The position numbers and the translations under genes were made by a program. This document shows positions 1 through 11,000 of a stretch of DNA of 28,269 nucleotides, in pieces (positions within the stretch are counted from its first letter, which is position 1; every line of letters begins with the position of its first letter). The DNA is taken from contig MU646824.1 of assembly GCA_026770585.1 (NCBI GenBank), positions 164,199-192,467 on the forward strand. The letters are read 5' to 3'. Source of the DNA: Baffinella frigidus. Its lineage: Eukaryota; Cryptophyceae; Cryptomonadales; Baffinellaceae. Under the pieces are notes generated by a model, which saw nothing but the letters and a program-made list of their open reading frames with translations, was not told the origin of the DNA and made no database searches.

Positions 1-3000
1 GGGGGGGCGGGTGTCGGAGGCGTCGGCCAAGGGGAAGTTGCCGCAGCTCTCTAAGTTGTCGAGTGCAGGTCAGAAACCCTCAACCCGGTTACTCTATACC
101 CTATACGGTATACCATACAACATAATATATACCACATACTATATACCATATACCATACACTATATACTATCCTCTTGCAGGTCTAATAGGATTATAATCA
201 CTTTAGTTGGAGCCATTTATTCGACCTTTGGCCTGTAGTAAAGATCTCAAGATTTCATCGCAGCTCGAATTTTTTTAGCAGATTCTGGAGCTGAAGGCCA
301 AATCTCGAGGATCTGCGCTTTCAGATTTCAAAAAGGAAGAAATTTAGGGGCGAAATTCGGCAGAATACCACGAACCTCCATTTATGACTTATTTATTTGG
401 ACCTGCTAGAGGATATAGTATATAGTATATGCTATATACTATATACTATATGCTTTGTACTTTATGCTATGTACTATACCCTATACCCTATACAATATAC
501 AATATACCATGTACCATATACTATATACCGTATACCATCTACCATATACCACATGGGGTTGCGTGTAGAGGGTAGAGGGTAGAGGGTAGAGGGTAGAGGG
601 TAGAGGGTGGAGCGTGGAGCGTATAGGGTAGAGGGTATAGGGTCTAGGCGTCCTCCAAGGGGAAGTTGCCACAGCTCGCTAAGTTGTCGAATGCAGTTCG
701 GAATCCCTGAACCTGGTTGCCCTTTACTAGATACTACATACCATACACCATATACCATATACTATATACTATGTACTACACACTATGTTTATGTACTAAT
801 ACTTTGACTATACACTTTATACTATAAACTATATACTATATACTATATACTATATTCCATATTCCCTTTACCTTACAACATATGGGGTCAAGGTTATAAG
901 GTAGAGGGTAGAGGGTAGAGGGTAGAGGGTGCAGGGTAGAGGGTAGAGGGTAGAGGGTAGAGGGTAGAGGGTAAAGGATAAGTATAGGGTGTAGGCCTCC
1001 TCCAAGGGGAGGTTGCCAAAGCTGGCTAAGTTGTCGAGTGCGGGCGGCGCGAGTATTATGCCCTAGACTCTGGACCCTCAACTCTGAACCCTGAACCCTA
1101 AACCCGAAACACCAAAAACTTCACACTAAACCATAAACCCTCAACCCTAAGCCCTAAACCCCAAGCTCTAAACCCTAGACCCTAGACCCTAGACCCCAGA
1201 CCCTAGACCCTAGACCCTAAACCCTGAACCCTAAACACTAAACCCTAAACACTGACCACTAAACCATAACCCCTTGCCCCTCCCCCCTTCCCCCTTCCCT
1301 CCAAAGTTTGGGTCCCAAACCCTAAACCATACACCCTGGACCCCACAACCTAAACCCTATTTCCTCAACCCTAAACCCTACACTCTAAACCCCAAGCCAT
1401 AAAAACTAAACGCTAAACGCTAAACCATGAACCCTAAACCCTCAAACCAAACGCTACATCCTGAACCCCAAACCCTACCGCCAAACCTAAACCTTCAAAC
1501 CTAAATCCTGAACCCCACACTCCAAACCCTACGCCCCAAAACCTAAACCCTAAACCCTAAACAATACTTTGTACTATATACTTTGTACTATATCCTATAT
1601 ACTATATTCCATATACCCTTCACCATATAACATATGGGGTTAAGGTTATAATGTAGAACGTAGAGGGTAGAGGGTAAAGGGCAAGTATAGGGTACATGCG
1701 TCCTCCATGGGGAGGTTGTCACAGCTGGCTAAGTTGTCGAGTGCGGGCGGCGCGGGTATTGCGCCCTGGACCCTAGACCCTGAATCCTGAACCCTGAACC
1801 CTAAACCCACAACACTAAGCACTTCACACTCAACCATAAACCCTCAACCCTAAGCCCTACACCCAAAGCCCTGAACCCTAGACCCTAGACCCTAGACCCT
1901 AGACCCTAGACCCCAGACCCTAAACCCTGAACCCTGAACCCTAAACCATAAACACTGAACACCACACACTAAACCCCAAACCCTGAACCCTTGATCCTAA
2001 ACCCTTAACTATGGACCCTAAACCCTCAAACCCGAACCCTAAACTCTAAACCCTAAACCCTAAACCCTAAACCCTAAACCCTAAACCCTAAACCCTAAAC
2101 CCTGAACCCTAAACCCTAAACCCTAAACCCTCAACCCGAAACTCTAAACTCTAAACCCTAAACCCCAAACCCCAACCCCCTAAACTCCAAACCCTAAACC
2201 CTGAACCGCATGACAGGAGGCTCGGCGGCACCAAAGCCAGCGAAGTTGAAGTCTTCTGGCGGGGGGGGTGGAGACCTTGTGCGCTCTCCTACCCGACACC
2301 CTCTTCTCTCTGCCCTCTGCCCTCTGCCCTCCACCCTCTCCCCTGTACCGAAAGACCAGTGCGCTTATTACGGGTCGAAACCAACATGGCGGGGGGGCTG
2401 CAGGCGTTCTGCCTTCTCCCGATAAACGATCAACGATACCCGATACCCGATACCTCATGCCCTCTACCCTCCATCTTCTACCCTCTACCATCTGCCTTGT
2501 ACCCTCTACCCTGTGCCCTCTACCCCATACCCGATGCCCGCAACCCGGTACTCACTACCCGCTACCCGATACCCGCTACTGACTACCCACTACCCACTAC
2601 CCGCTACCCGCTACCCGCTACCCGCTACCCGCTACCCGCTACCCGATACCTTCTACCCCCGATCTGAGACCCAAGACGTGTGACACCAACAAGCGCGGTA
2701 TTCACCTGAAACCCGACACCATTGTACGCACCTTCATCTGAGAAAGTTTTACACAGCGTTGTACGCACCTTTATCTGAGAAAGTTTTAATTCAAGCCTTT
2801 TGGCCAACGGAAATTACAACACAATCTGATCATACTAGTAATAGTGAAGCATCTGTGTATTAAATTTCGTTGGCAGGAAAGGCTTTAATTAATAGATTCT
2901 CTGAGATGAACCTGCACGGCATGTCAGGGAGGGTGGCGTTTTTGCAGTGGGGGGGGGTGGGGGGTGGGGGGTGATCTTTGCTGGTCCGAAAAGCGAGAGA

Positions 3001-3323
3001 GCCCTTTATTGATCCTTACACGGCCGCCATGTACATCATGCACCCCCGTCGCAAAGCGGGGAAGCGATTGGTGGTCTGAAAACGGCGTGGTTATTGGGAG
3101 TGTAAAAGCGGGGTGCCGAGTGGTGGTTTAGGGTCTAAAAGAGGGGTGTCGGATGGCTGTTTGAGGGTCTGAAAAGGGGGTGTCGGATGGTGGTTTGGTG
3201 ATCTAAAAGGGGTGAACATTGGTGGTCTGAAAACGGGGTGATGGATGGCAGGCCTCGATGATGGCTGCGCGGAAGAAGAAGATGGCTGAGGCTGAGGAAA
3301 ACGACGAGGGCCTCTACTTTTGA
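1..3323 (+). CDS. 3' end of an unrecognised gene (last three exons)
   Basis: Three exons chain in phase: (1) window start to 68, ending in a G|GTCAGA donor; (2) about 2217-2276, after ..GACAG, donor GTGCGC; (3) 3252-3323, after GGCAG, ending in TGA at 3321-3323. Exon 1 ends with one base and exon 2 starts with two, rebuilding a Gly codon; exons 2 and 3 join in phase 0. The deduced C-terminus is Lys/Ser/Pro/Gly-rich (KGKLPQLSKLSSAG, then APKPAKLKSSGGGGG) and ends with a basic-then-acidic tail (MAARKKKMAEAEENDEG, last residues LYF). I do not recognise the family; it reads as a low-complexity linker plus a charged tail. The donor of exon 2 is the weakest point, since GGTGGAG a few bases earlier could also serve. 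The 5' part of the gene lies outside the window. Confidence 0.5.
69..2216 (+). repeat. Intron made of satellite and telomere-like repeats
   Basis: This stretch is built almost entirely of short repeats: ATATACCATATAC-type AT-rich runs (about 84-175, 410-545, 722-850, 1562-1632), TAGAGGG runs (about 553-633 and 897-972), and long CCCTAAA/CCCTGAA/CCCTAGA arrays (about 1073-1560 and 1764-2206). It also holds three diverged copies of the end of the preceding exon, at about 650-706, 1004-1052 and 1692-1755, each placed next to a switch of repeat type. Confidence 0.75.
2277..3251 (+). repeat. Intron with minisatellites and a foldback element
   Basis: Contains a CCCTCTGCCCTCTACC-type stretch, then a TACCCGC tandem array (about 2430-2660). 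A two-copy repeat of GTACGCACCTTxATCTGAGA follows (about 2724-2790), then an AT-rich foldback element (2787-2895), then a minisatellite of about 45-50 bp whose unit contains GGTCTGAAAAGGGGTG (about 3060-3240). No exon was recognised inside. Confidence 0.6.
2787..2895. mobile_element. Short AT-rich foldback element, copy 1
   Basis: Imperfect inverted ends (AATTcAAGCCTTTTGGCCAACGGAAATT at the left, AAATTTCGTTGGC then AAAGGCTTTAATT at the right) flank a core with CATACTAGTAATAGT. A second copy with the same core and the same GCAACGAAATT / AATTTCGTTG arms lies at 20392-20500, inside the SET gene. No coding capacity; it resembles a non-autonomous MITE. Confidence 0.6.
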
Positions 3324-3412
3324 CGTGGCCTCTACTTCTGGGCTTCTACTTTTGACGATGGTCTCTACTTTTGACGAGCTTCTCTACTTTTGACGAGGGC
3401 CTCCATTCTAGT
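3300..3412 (+). repeat. Tandem repeats of a terminal coding segment
   Basis: The last codons of the upstream gene plus its stop (CTCTACTTTTGACGA) are repeated about five times in tandem just after the stop codon, spaced about 20-25 bp apart. The repeat lies in the expected 3' UTR. Confidence 0.7.
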
Positions 3413-3487
3413 ATGGGAGCATCTTGCATACAACAACCTACGTCCCCCCCCTAGGACCGCCGTAGGGTCCTAGGAACAGGCCTACAT

Positions 3488-3598
3488 GGTTACCTCGCTC
3501 ATAAGAAAGCGCCTCCCCGTAGGACCCTCAAGTAGGCCTATGCCTAGGGCCCCACGGTGGTCTAGGGAGGGGGTCGCTTTCTTATGAGCGAGGTAACC
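3488..3598. mobile_element. Foldback element with 24-bp inverted ends
   Basis: The left end GGTTACCTCGCTCATAAGAA(AGCG) at 3488-3511 is matched exactly in reverse complement at 3575-3598. The middle is rich in CCTAGG and GTAGGACCC palindromic words. It lies in the spacer between two genes and has no ORF. Confidence 0.75.
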
Positions 3599-3780
3599 CT
3601 GTACTAGCTAGGCTCGGGGGGGGGGCGGGTTGTTGCATTCGAGACACCGTTGTAGCGTAGGTGGCGATGCTTGTAAGGGGGTGTTGGTGTTGATGAGCGG
3701 TGGTGTTGATGGACAGCGAGAACGTTGTTGCTCTCAGGCTTGGGAGTAATACATAAAAAGAAAAAGACAGCGAGGGCTTC

Positions 3781-3887
3781 GGTGAGTCGAGACTCTTTTC
3801 CGCTCCAAAGTTGACGGATCTGCACCGCACACCCAGAATCTCAACTTGAGAACAGTCGGCCAACCCGAGTGAGGCGGAGCTAGCTTT
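3781..3887 (-). repeat. 120-bp dispersed element, copy 1
   Basis: Reverse-strand copy of the family defined by AGCTCTGCCTCACTCGGGTT at the 5' end, CAAGTTGAC and CCGTCAACTTTGGAGCG in the middle, and CACCAAATTGGTGAGCCCG at the 3' end. This copy lacks the 3' palindrome. It is preceded by a CTCTCAGGCTTGGGAGTAAT word that also occurs in the small AAG-tailed repeats near 6340, 6630, 9870 and 20260. Confidence 0.65.
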
Positions 3888-4103
3888 TCCGTGCGAAGTA
3901 GCAGGGAGGTCAGTGGAAGGGAGGCAGCCCGCCTGACGACACACGGGGTGCTACCTAGCAGCCAGTTGGGTTGACCCCATGAGAAGCAGCGTGTGCCCGA
4001 GTCCGCAGATGCCCCCCCGTACAGGGGTACAGGGGTACAGGGGTACCTCGCCCGTAAAAATGCCCCCCCCCCCGGCTGGGACCATGATGCATGTACGAAG
4101 GCC

Positions 4104-4317
4104 CTTCGTAGCGCCCTAGACATATCAGAATACGAGCTCGTACGAAGCTTCGTAGGCCTGCTCGTAGGATCCTACGAAGCTTCGTACAGGGTTACGAGTG
4201 CGCTTCGTCCTCGAAACCAAGGGATGCGAAGCTTCGTACGAGGCTCGTACGAAGCTTCGTACGAAGCTTCGCATCATGATTGGTAGGATCATAGGATACG
4301 AAGCTTCGTATTAATTA
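4104..4317. repeat. Cluster of TACGAAGCTTCGTA palindromes
   Basis: At least six full or near-full copies of the 14-bp perfect palindrome TACGAAGCTTCGTA, with half sites and TAGGATCCTA palindromes between them, fill this stretch. There is no convincing ORF. It lies in the spacer upstream of the CRAL-TRIO gene. A few more TACGAGCTCGTA-like words follow at about 4350-4380 and 4648. Confidence 0.7.
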
Positions 4318-5050
4318 AAAGGATACTTTGAATGAATCAGAATAATGAATACGAGTGCTCGTACGTACGAGCTCGTCGAGTGACCTTGCGCTTGAAGGTC
4401 ACACCCTTTGTCAGGGCCTTTGAGGACGACCTGGTGTGCTGACCTGATTGATGACCTTTAAATACATGTAAAAGTGCACGGACGGAGGACAACGCGGTGT
4501 CAATTTATTACTACACACAAACACAGTCACAAGTCCCGTGCTAATTCCCGTGATCGTGATATTGTCGATTTCGATTGTGATGTCGAACCGTTTGTTCTCT
4601 TAAAATGTTCTATTTTCCTTTTGATGGACGCGCCATTTATTCCAGGCTACGAGCTCGTAGAGCTGATTCGGAGATTCCAGGCTGTTTGCGTTTTGCTGCT
4701 TTGGTGATGTGCACGTCCCTAACACGTCCCTCCGTTCTAGTACTCAAAGTCTCTCAACAGGTCCCTCAACATTCCTCAACACCGTTTTTACAGAAATAGC
4801 ATTCGGTTCTTTACTACAGTACGACCCTACCCGTATGGACGAGTTCGTAGGACATGTACATGTGGTTCGTTCATGTACACCGGTAAACCCATGTTTACTA
4901 CACACTGAACAGCCATTTGACTCGTGCCGTTTCGTGACGTCCTAAATTATCGGCCAAGGGGTATTAAAAAAAATACCCCTTGTATCGGCCAACCTTGGAA
5001 GGGTCTTTGGTCTATCAATAATATTTCCTCTTGCATCGGCACTTTCAAAG
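4318..5050 (+). promoter_or_regulatory. Spacer and probable promoter/5' leader
   Basis: No exon was recognised here. Just before the start codon at 5051 lies a strong hairpin: AAGGGGTATT at 4956-4965 pairs with AATACCCCTT at 4972-4981 over a short A loop, and the hairpin is flanked by direct repeats of ATCGGCCAA. This could be a 5' UTR or promoter element; its function is inferred from position only. Confidence 0.35.
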
Positions 5051-8000
5051 ATGGGGAAGAACCGCCCTCCTATGCTGGCGAGGGTGTCGTCGGCGGACGA
5101 CTTATCGGCAGTGCCTGTGTCGTCGCCGTCGTCTGGCTGGGGGACCCCTGCTGGGTTTTTTCGTAGCTTTTCTACGGAAGGGGCGCCGGCATCACCCATC
5201 TCACCCTTTTCCAGGATCTTGGGTGGGTCGTTGCCGGAACCGACGACCCCTTCATCTCCATCCAACCTTACAAGGACCACCTATGATGAACTTTCCGTGA
5301 CGCAACAGAGCTACGTCGACACCCTCTGTGGGATGTTCACGAACTTCTCGCGTGGTAACCCCCCTCCCCCCCACCTTCGGAAGCGTTGTAACGCCACGCT
5401 CCTGCCTCGTCCGCGCCCCCCTCAACTCCCCCCCTCCCAAAACAGGGGAGGTGATGGGCTTCTTGAGATCGAACCACCACGACTTGGGCATGGCCAAAGA
5501 CAAGCTCAAGTCAACCGAGGTCCTCCTGAAACCGCTCCTGATGTGTGCCCCCTCGCGTCATCGCGCCGCACCCTCGCCCTCATCCTCCCCCACGCATCCC
5601 CCCTCCCCGCCGCCGCCCCTCTCTGGTCTGCCCGCGTTCTCCCATCACGCCAACCCCCTCCACCCGCCCCCACCCCCCAGGCCTGGACGGAATTCTTCCC
5701 GAAAACGACGATAGCGGACGTGGCGCCGTTCCTGCGCGCGCGTCCAGAGGCAGAAGGCCCCGACGGCTGTATCATCCTCCTCGAGGTGTATTACGTCTCA
5801 CCAATTTGGCGAGCCCGGGCTCTTTCTCGCTCCAAAGTTGACGGGTTAGTACCGGGAAACCCAGCACGTCAACTTGCGAATAGTCGGCCAACCCGAGCGA
5901 GGCACCGCGGAAGGCCCTGGCCGCGAGACAACCGTGCCCGCTTCTCGGTTCCTCTTCTGGATGTCGTCGTATTCATAGCCACCTTCCCGGTGGCTTCCTG
6001 GGTTGCCCCTCTCTGCTTGCCCGCCGCCACCACCACTGCGCGTGCCAGCTTCCTGCGCCACGAGCACCGGGCAGAGTGCAGGAAGCAGCCAGCGTGCGGG
6101 GCGGTTTCTTGCGTCCGGGGGGTTGGTGCACATCGGGGGCTGTGGGGACTCTCTGGCGTTGGGGATTGCACGCTCTGGCTCAGTTGGGTTGACGGACCAT
6201 TTTCAAGTTGACGTTCTGGGGTTGCGGTACACGTCCGTCATCTTTGGAGCTGGTAAGAGCCCAAGAGGGCTTACCAAATTGGTCAGCCCAAATAGACTGA
6301 GGCACGGCGGGCTCATGGCAAGGCCCACAGATGGGCTTTAGATCACCCATCTCTAGGCTTGAGAGCCACTTAGCAGCCACCGTTACCCCCCCCCCCCCGG
6401 ATTTCCTTTGTTTATATATAAATATATATATATACCCGGGAAACACGTCAAAAGTATATATATGTATTATATATATGTATATATATATATCCTTTTGGCG
6501 TGTTTCCCGGGTAAGAACCAACGTTGGGCCGATTTCCGAAGTCACAGGTGATTGCTAAGTGGTAATAAAGAAGAAAAAGAAGATTGAGCTTGACCGTCAA
6601 GAGCGTGGGTGTAGACGCTGGGATCACTCATCTCCAGGCTTGAGAGTAATAACGAAGAAGAAGAAGAAGATTGTTATTTCCCATAAGTTGCCTGTCCACT
6701 TACGAATCGCGCGTGGTTGTCATAAGTTGTGTGTCCACTTACGAAGCACGGGGGGGTGCTGCAGGATATGAAGGGCGGCGTCCACCGCGACAACTTGGGC
6801 AGGTCCGGTTCGTCCCACCACACAAAACATTCTGTTTCGCAAACTGTCCATCTGTCCAAGCTCAAATAAAATCTATTCAGATATTTTTTGGGGGAGTCAG
6901 TCAGTCAGTCAGTCAGTCAGTCAGTCAGTGAATCAGTCAAATCAGTCAGTCGGTCATACAGTGACTCAGTCAGCCAGTCAGTCAAGTCAGTCAGGCAGAC
7001 AGGAGTTAAGGGTTTGGGTTTTACCGTTTAGTGGTGTAGGGGTTGGGGCCCTGTCCGAGTAAACTGTTGAGTTGAGAGGGCCATGATTCGCACAACCGCA
7101 CCCCAGCCCTGGCAGAGGTTGCGCACAACCTGCCAGCCCTTGGGGTTGCGCCTAAACCCTAAACCCTTAAACCTAAACCCTTAACCTTTAAACCTCAACC
7201 CTAAACCTAATTTTCGTTGCCCACACGCAATAAACCAATACTTCCACGGAGATTTAATCCCGGCGAGTATTCCTGAGGTATACAATTCCTTCCCCAGGGC
7301 ATGGTAGCCGTTGGCCTAATTTCTGAGGGAAAGGTTCCAATTCTCAATGGCACATCGCATTCTTCATGATTGTTCGTTCGGATGAGATTAGAGTAGGTTT
7401 AGGTTTAGGGTTTGGGGAATGGGGTATGGGGGTTAGGGTTTAGGGTTTAGGATTCTGTTTGCTCTCATAGGAGGATCTCATACGGAAACCGATTCAATTA
7501 AATCACATCTTTGCTATCTTAGGGGTGGGGTTTGTGCTATATAGGTGCCAAATCGATGCCAAGATAGCAAAGTGCACCTTTTAGATAGCGTCAACCGTGT
7601 TGTAAAGTGAAGATGTCCCTGTCGGTGATACCCGACATGCGTTTGTTCTCTCTGAGATACCTGAACGTTGCAGGCCAGTGATGCTGTCGATCGGGATGGT
7701 CCACGGATCCTTGCTCGAGGTACCCCTCCCAACTACCATCTCCCAACATTGTTGTATCAGTATCACTTGATGATGTGTTGGGTATGTGCTTTATGCCCAA
7801 GACAGCAAAAACCACTCTAACATACCCCTCCAAGTAGCACGCCAGGGAGGCTCTGATACAGTCGCGCCGCCTAATAGATTCGGTAGAAAGAACACCCTAG
7901 CGTGCACCCCCCCCTAACGGATGATGCTCGCGCTGCGTAGATGATACGGAAAGCGAAGCACTCTTTAAACTTGCAACACCACAAAAAGCATCTCAGGCAG

Positions 8001-11000
8001 CAAGCGGATTCCTCAAAGTACTTGGATGGCGGCGTCCTACTTGGATCCTACTTGGATTCGTGACAGCCCACAACGGAGTGAAGATAACCCCGGTCTCTCC
8101 CAATTGGAGAGAATAAAACGCCTGCGCCAGAGGCAGGAGGTGTTAGAAAGGTAGGGGCTGCTACCTGTTTGACCCTACACCCGACACCCCACACCCCACA
8201 CCCCACACCTCAAAACTCAGACCCCCTAACCCCTGACCCCAACGCGTGGCGAGCAGACAAAAATGCAATACACGTACGCGTACGCTCGCCTCAAACGTTA
8301 CCAAGACCCTGGCCAGGTGCCCTCCCCCCCCTCCCCCTCCTATCTATCTGCTTCCTCTCGCTCTCTCTCTCTCCCTCTCTTCCCTCTCTCTCTCTCTCTC
8401 ACACACAGGTGCCCTCTTGACCAATCACCCTGCACACCCCAGCTCTGCCTTAGTCGGGTTGGCGGGCTGTCCGTAAGTTGACATGCTGGCTGTGTGGCAC
8501 ACATCCGTCAACTTTGGAGCGGGAAAGATCCCACCAAATTGGTGAGCCCAAATAGACCTTATCTCGGGAGAAGGGACTCCGGAGAAGGGACATCACATTA
8601 TCGTCAAGTTACTTAGCTAAATGAAAGAAAATTAGTTTAATTAAAGATACGTATCTAAATTCAAGGGGGGGGGGAGACACGCATAACACTTGGGAGTTGA
8701 TGTTCGAATGACAGGTACAGTCATCTCCACGTGAAGAGGCATTCCGAGTTGGCTCATCCCTGGCTGCGTATGCCTGCTTGGTGGCCCTCGCCTAGAACCA
8801 TTTATGTCTACCAAGTGGACCTCGCTAGAGTGGTGGGGGTTGGCAGTTGTCCGGCGTGTGCCACTGGGTTGAGGGTTTGAGGTTCAGTGTTTTGGGGTGC
8901 CACTTGGTATCATTCCCCCCGAGCATTTAAAAGCTACCGGTGCTTATCTTCCCCGGATTTCCGGGGACCATTTCAAGCCCCTTACCCTGATTTTTATTGC
9001 ACTGTGTACCATAATCGTTTAGATGGACCGTTTCCCGAAGGCGCCGGTGGCTGCTGAGTGGCTAGGGCTCTACAGGGTAGATGGACGCGACTAGGACGTC
9101 AGCTGTGTACCCTTGATCCATGAATGTGACTTACACCTGCTAAGTGGTGGGCCCTCATCTCTCTGGTGCCATAAACCAGCCCCCCGAACCCCGAAACCCT
9201 ACACCCTAAACTCTAAACCCTAAACCCTACAAGCTACACCCTGCCCCCGCAGTTGAGCGGTTTCGGCAGGTTGGTGGCATGCCAGCCGCGCAACGGGGCT
9301 TCCCGAATTAGCGGTTTCATTTTATTAGGAGGCCTAATTGAATTTACTATGCCGTCACTAGTTTCTCCTATCCAGCCTCCTATTGAAAAGGAACTGCTTC
9401 AGTTGTCCTCCGAGACAAAAGTGGTGGCGGGCTGCGTAAGGCTACTGAGTATTGGCTCCCAAAACAGTTGAACGGAGTCTGCATCTTGGTGGCATGCCAA
9501 CCACGCAAGGGGGCACGAACGTCGTTCCGATTTCCCGACGAGGTCTGTCTCTTGCCCGCTCGAATGTTCACGGCTTTGTACTGTGCAGTACACCCACCAT
9601 GCCAACTTAAGAATAGGAGGGAGGCCCGAGTGAGGCCGAGTAAAAATGCTTTTTCTGCAGATCCTTTCTACGAAAGGGCGTGTCGTTGGGCTATGTTGGG
9701 CGAAATTAAAACTTATCATAGACCTAAAGGAAACCCTACCATACCAGCCGCGCAAGGGGGCTTCAACGACGTTCCGGTTTGCCGATGTGGTACTGCTGAT
9801 TTGACCTTTCAGCCCTGCTAATAGCTACGGTACTTTGTACCTTAAGGCTCATAGACGTTTGGATTACTCATCTCTAGGCCGAGAGAAAGAAGAAGAAGAA
9901 GAGAGACACGATGACGTTCCAATTTCGTGACGAGATGCCCCTCGCTTCCTCTTGCCTTGCCTCTCTCTCTCCCTCTCCCTCCCTCTCTCGCGCGCGCGCT
10001 CTCTCTCTCTTTCAACATCTCTCGCGCTCGCTCTCTGTGCACTCTCGCTCGTGTGATACCGAAGTGCCTCTCACTCCACCGCTCCCCCCCCCCACACACA
10101 CATCCTGTGTCCCACTCTCTGTGCTCGCTCGCTCTCTCACTCTCTCCCCTTGACGAGAAGAGAGAGGGATGCGCAAGTGCCTAGCGCAGGAAAACACGGG
10201 GGTGTCCGACCTCCAAACCCGAAAGCCGAATTCCGAAGCCCGAAACCCGAAACCCGAAACAGGGTCAACCTTAATCGCGAAGCGCCCGAACCCTAAACCA
10301 TAAACCATAAACCCTGAACCCTGAACCTGGCAACCTGGCAACCTGGCAACCCTGAAGCATACACCCAAACCCTAAACCTGGCAACCCTAAACCCTACACC
10401 CTGAATCCTAAACCCTAAACCCTAAACTCTGAGCCCCAAACCTGGCAACCCTAAACCCTAAACCCTCATCCGTAACCCAGGCAATGATGGGGGTATTCGA
10501 CATGCAGAAGACACACTTCCCATACACCACCGCCCATAACAACACCCACATCTGCGGAGGTACCCCCCCCCCCCCCAACTTTCGTGCGTTTGCGGTATTG
10601 ATGATCTTGGTGTTTTAACGTGTGCGCCAGGAATTGACTTGGTGCCTTTGGAAAGGGTTACATGGCTCAACCCTTGCGCTCTTCTCGCACGTTTCGTCTG
10701 ACACGTTCCTATGGGGATTGATTTGATCAAAACCTCCCATAGCCTGACCCACATCTGCGGTGGTGCTCCGAATATCCCTACCCTCCACCAATACCGAGTA
10801 TGCTGAAGACTGTCTAGCTCTGCCTCACTCGACTGTTCTCAAGTTGACATGCCGGGTGTGTGGTACAAATCCGTCAACTTGGGCGCGAAAGTTGACGGAT
10901 TTGTTGGCCCGGGAAAGAGCCCGGGCCAACGGCAAAAGTTGAAGCTGCTGTTGACTTGTTTTCGAAAACAGCTTGCCACTCTTTACGGAGCCTGCCACAA

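Larger units (their letters stand above)
5786..8256 (+). repeat. 2.5 kb intron rich in mobile elements
   Basis: Holds two copies of the 120-bp dispersed element (5794-5906 reverse, 6175-6300 forward), a 79-bp foldback (6434-6512), AAG-tailed small repeats (about 6335-6370 and 6622-6670), a (CAGT)n run (about 6893-6990), telomere-like repeats in both orientations (CCCTAAA at 7145-7210, TTTAGGG at 7397-7452), a TTTGCTATCTTAG element (7509-7571) and a diverged copy of the preceding exon's end (about 7672-7722). A frame at 6082-6170 (GGLVHIGGCGDSLAL) looks protein-like and could be a missing CRAL-TRIO exon, but its boundaries do not fit cleanly. Confidence 0.6.

Noticed and set aside
1073-2206. 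True chromosome end (telomere)
   Set aside because: The repeats are degenerate, mixed with other units and flanked by coding exons in phase, so they are internal.
5051-6211. 386-codon open frame read as one gene
   Set aside because: Only 5051-5354 in this frame is supported. A GT donor follows, and the CRAL-TRIO continuation lies in other frames with matching phases; the rest of the frame crosses an intron and a reverse copy of the dispersed element.
9957-10184. Ser/Leu-rich proteins encoded over CT repeats
   Set aside because: Pure microsatellite translation; the same applies to 8169-8481, 14091-14360 and 27333-27584.
10481-10559. Phospholipase C X-box-like motif (YTTAHNNTHICG)
   Set aside because: The similarity is weak, and in frame with its neighbours the segment matches the HYPE-like part of a CRAL-TRIO domain.
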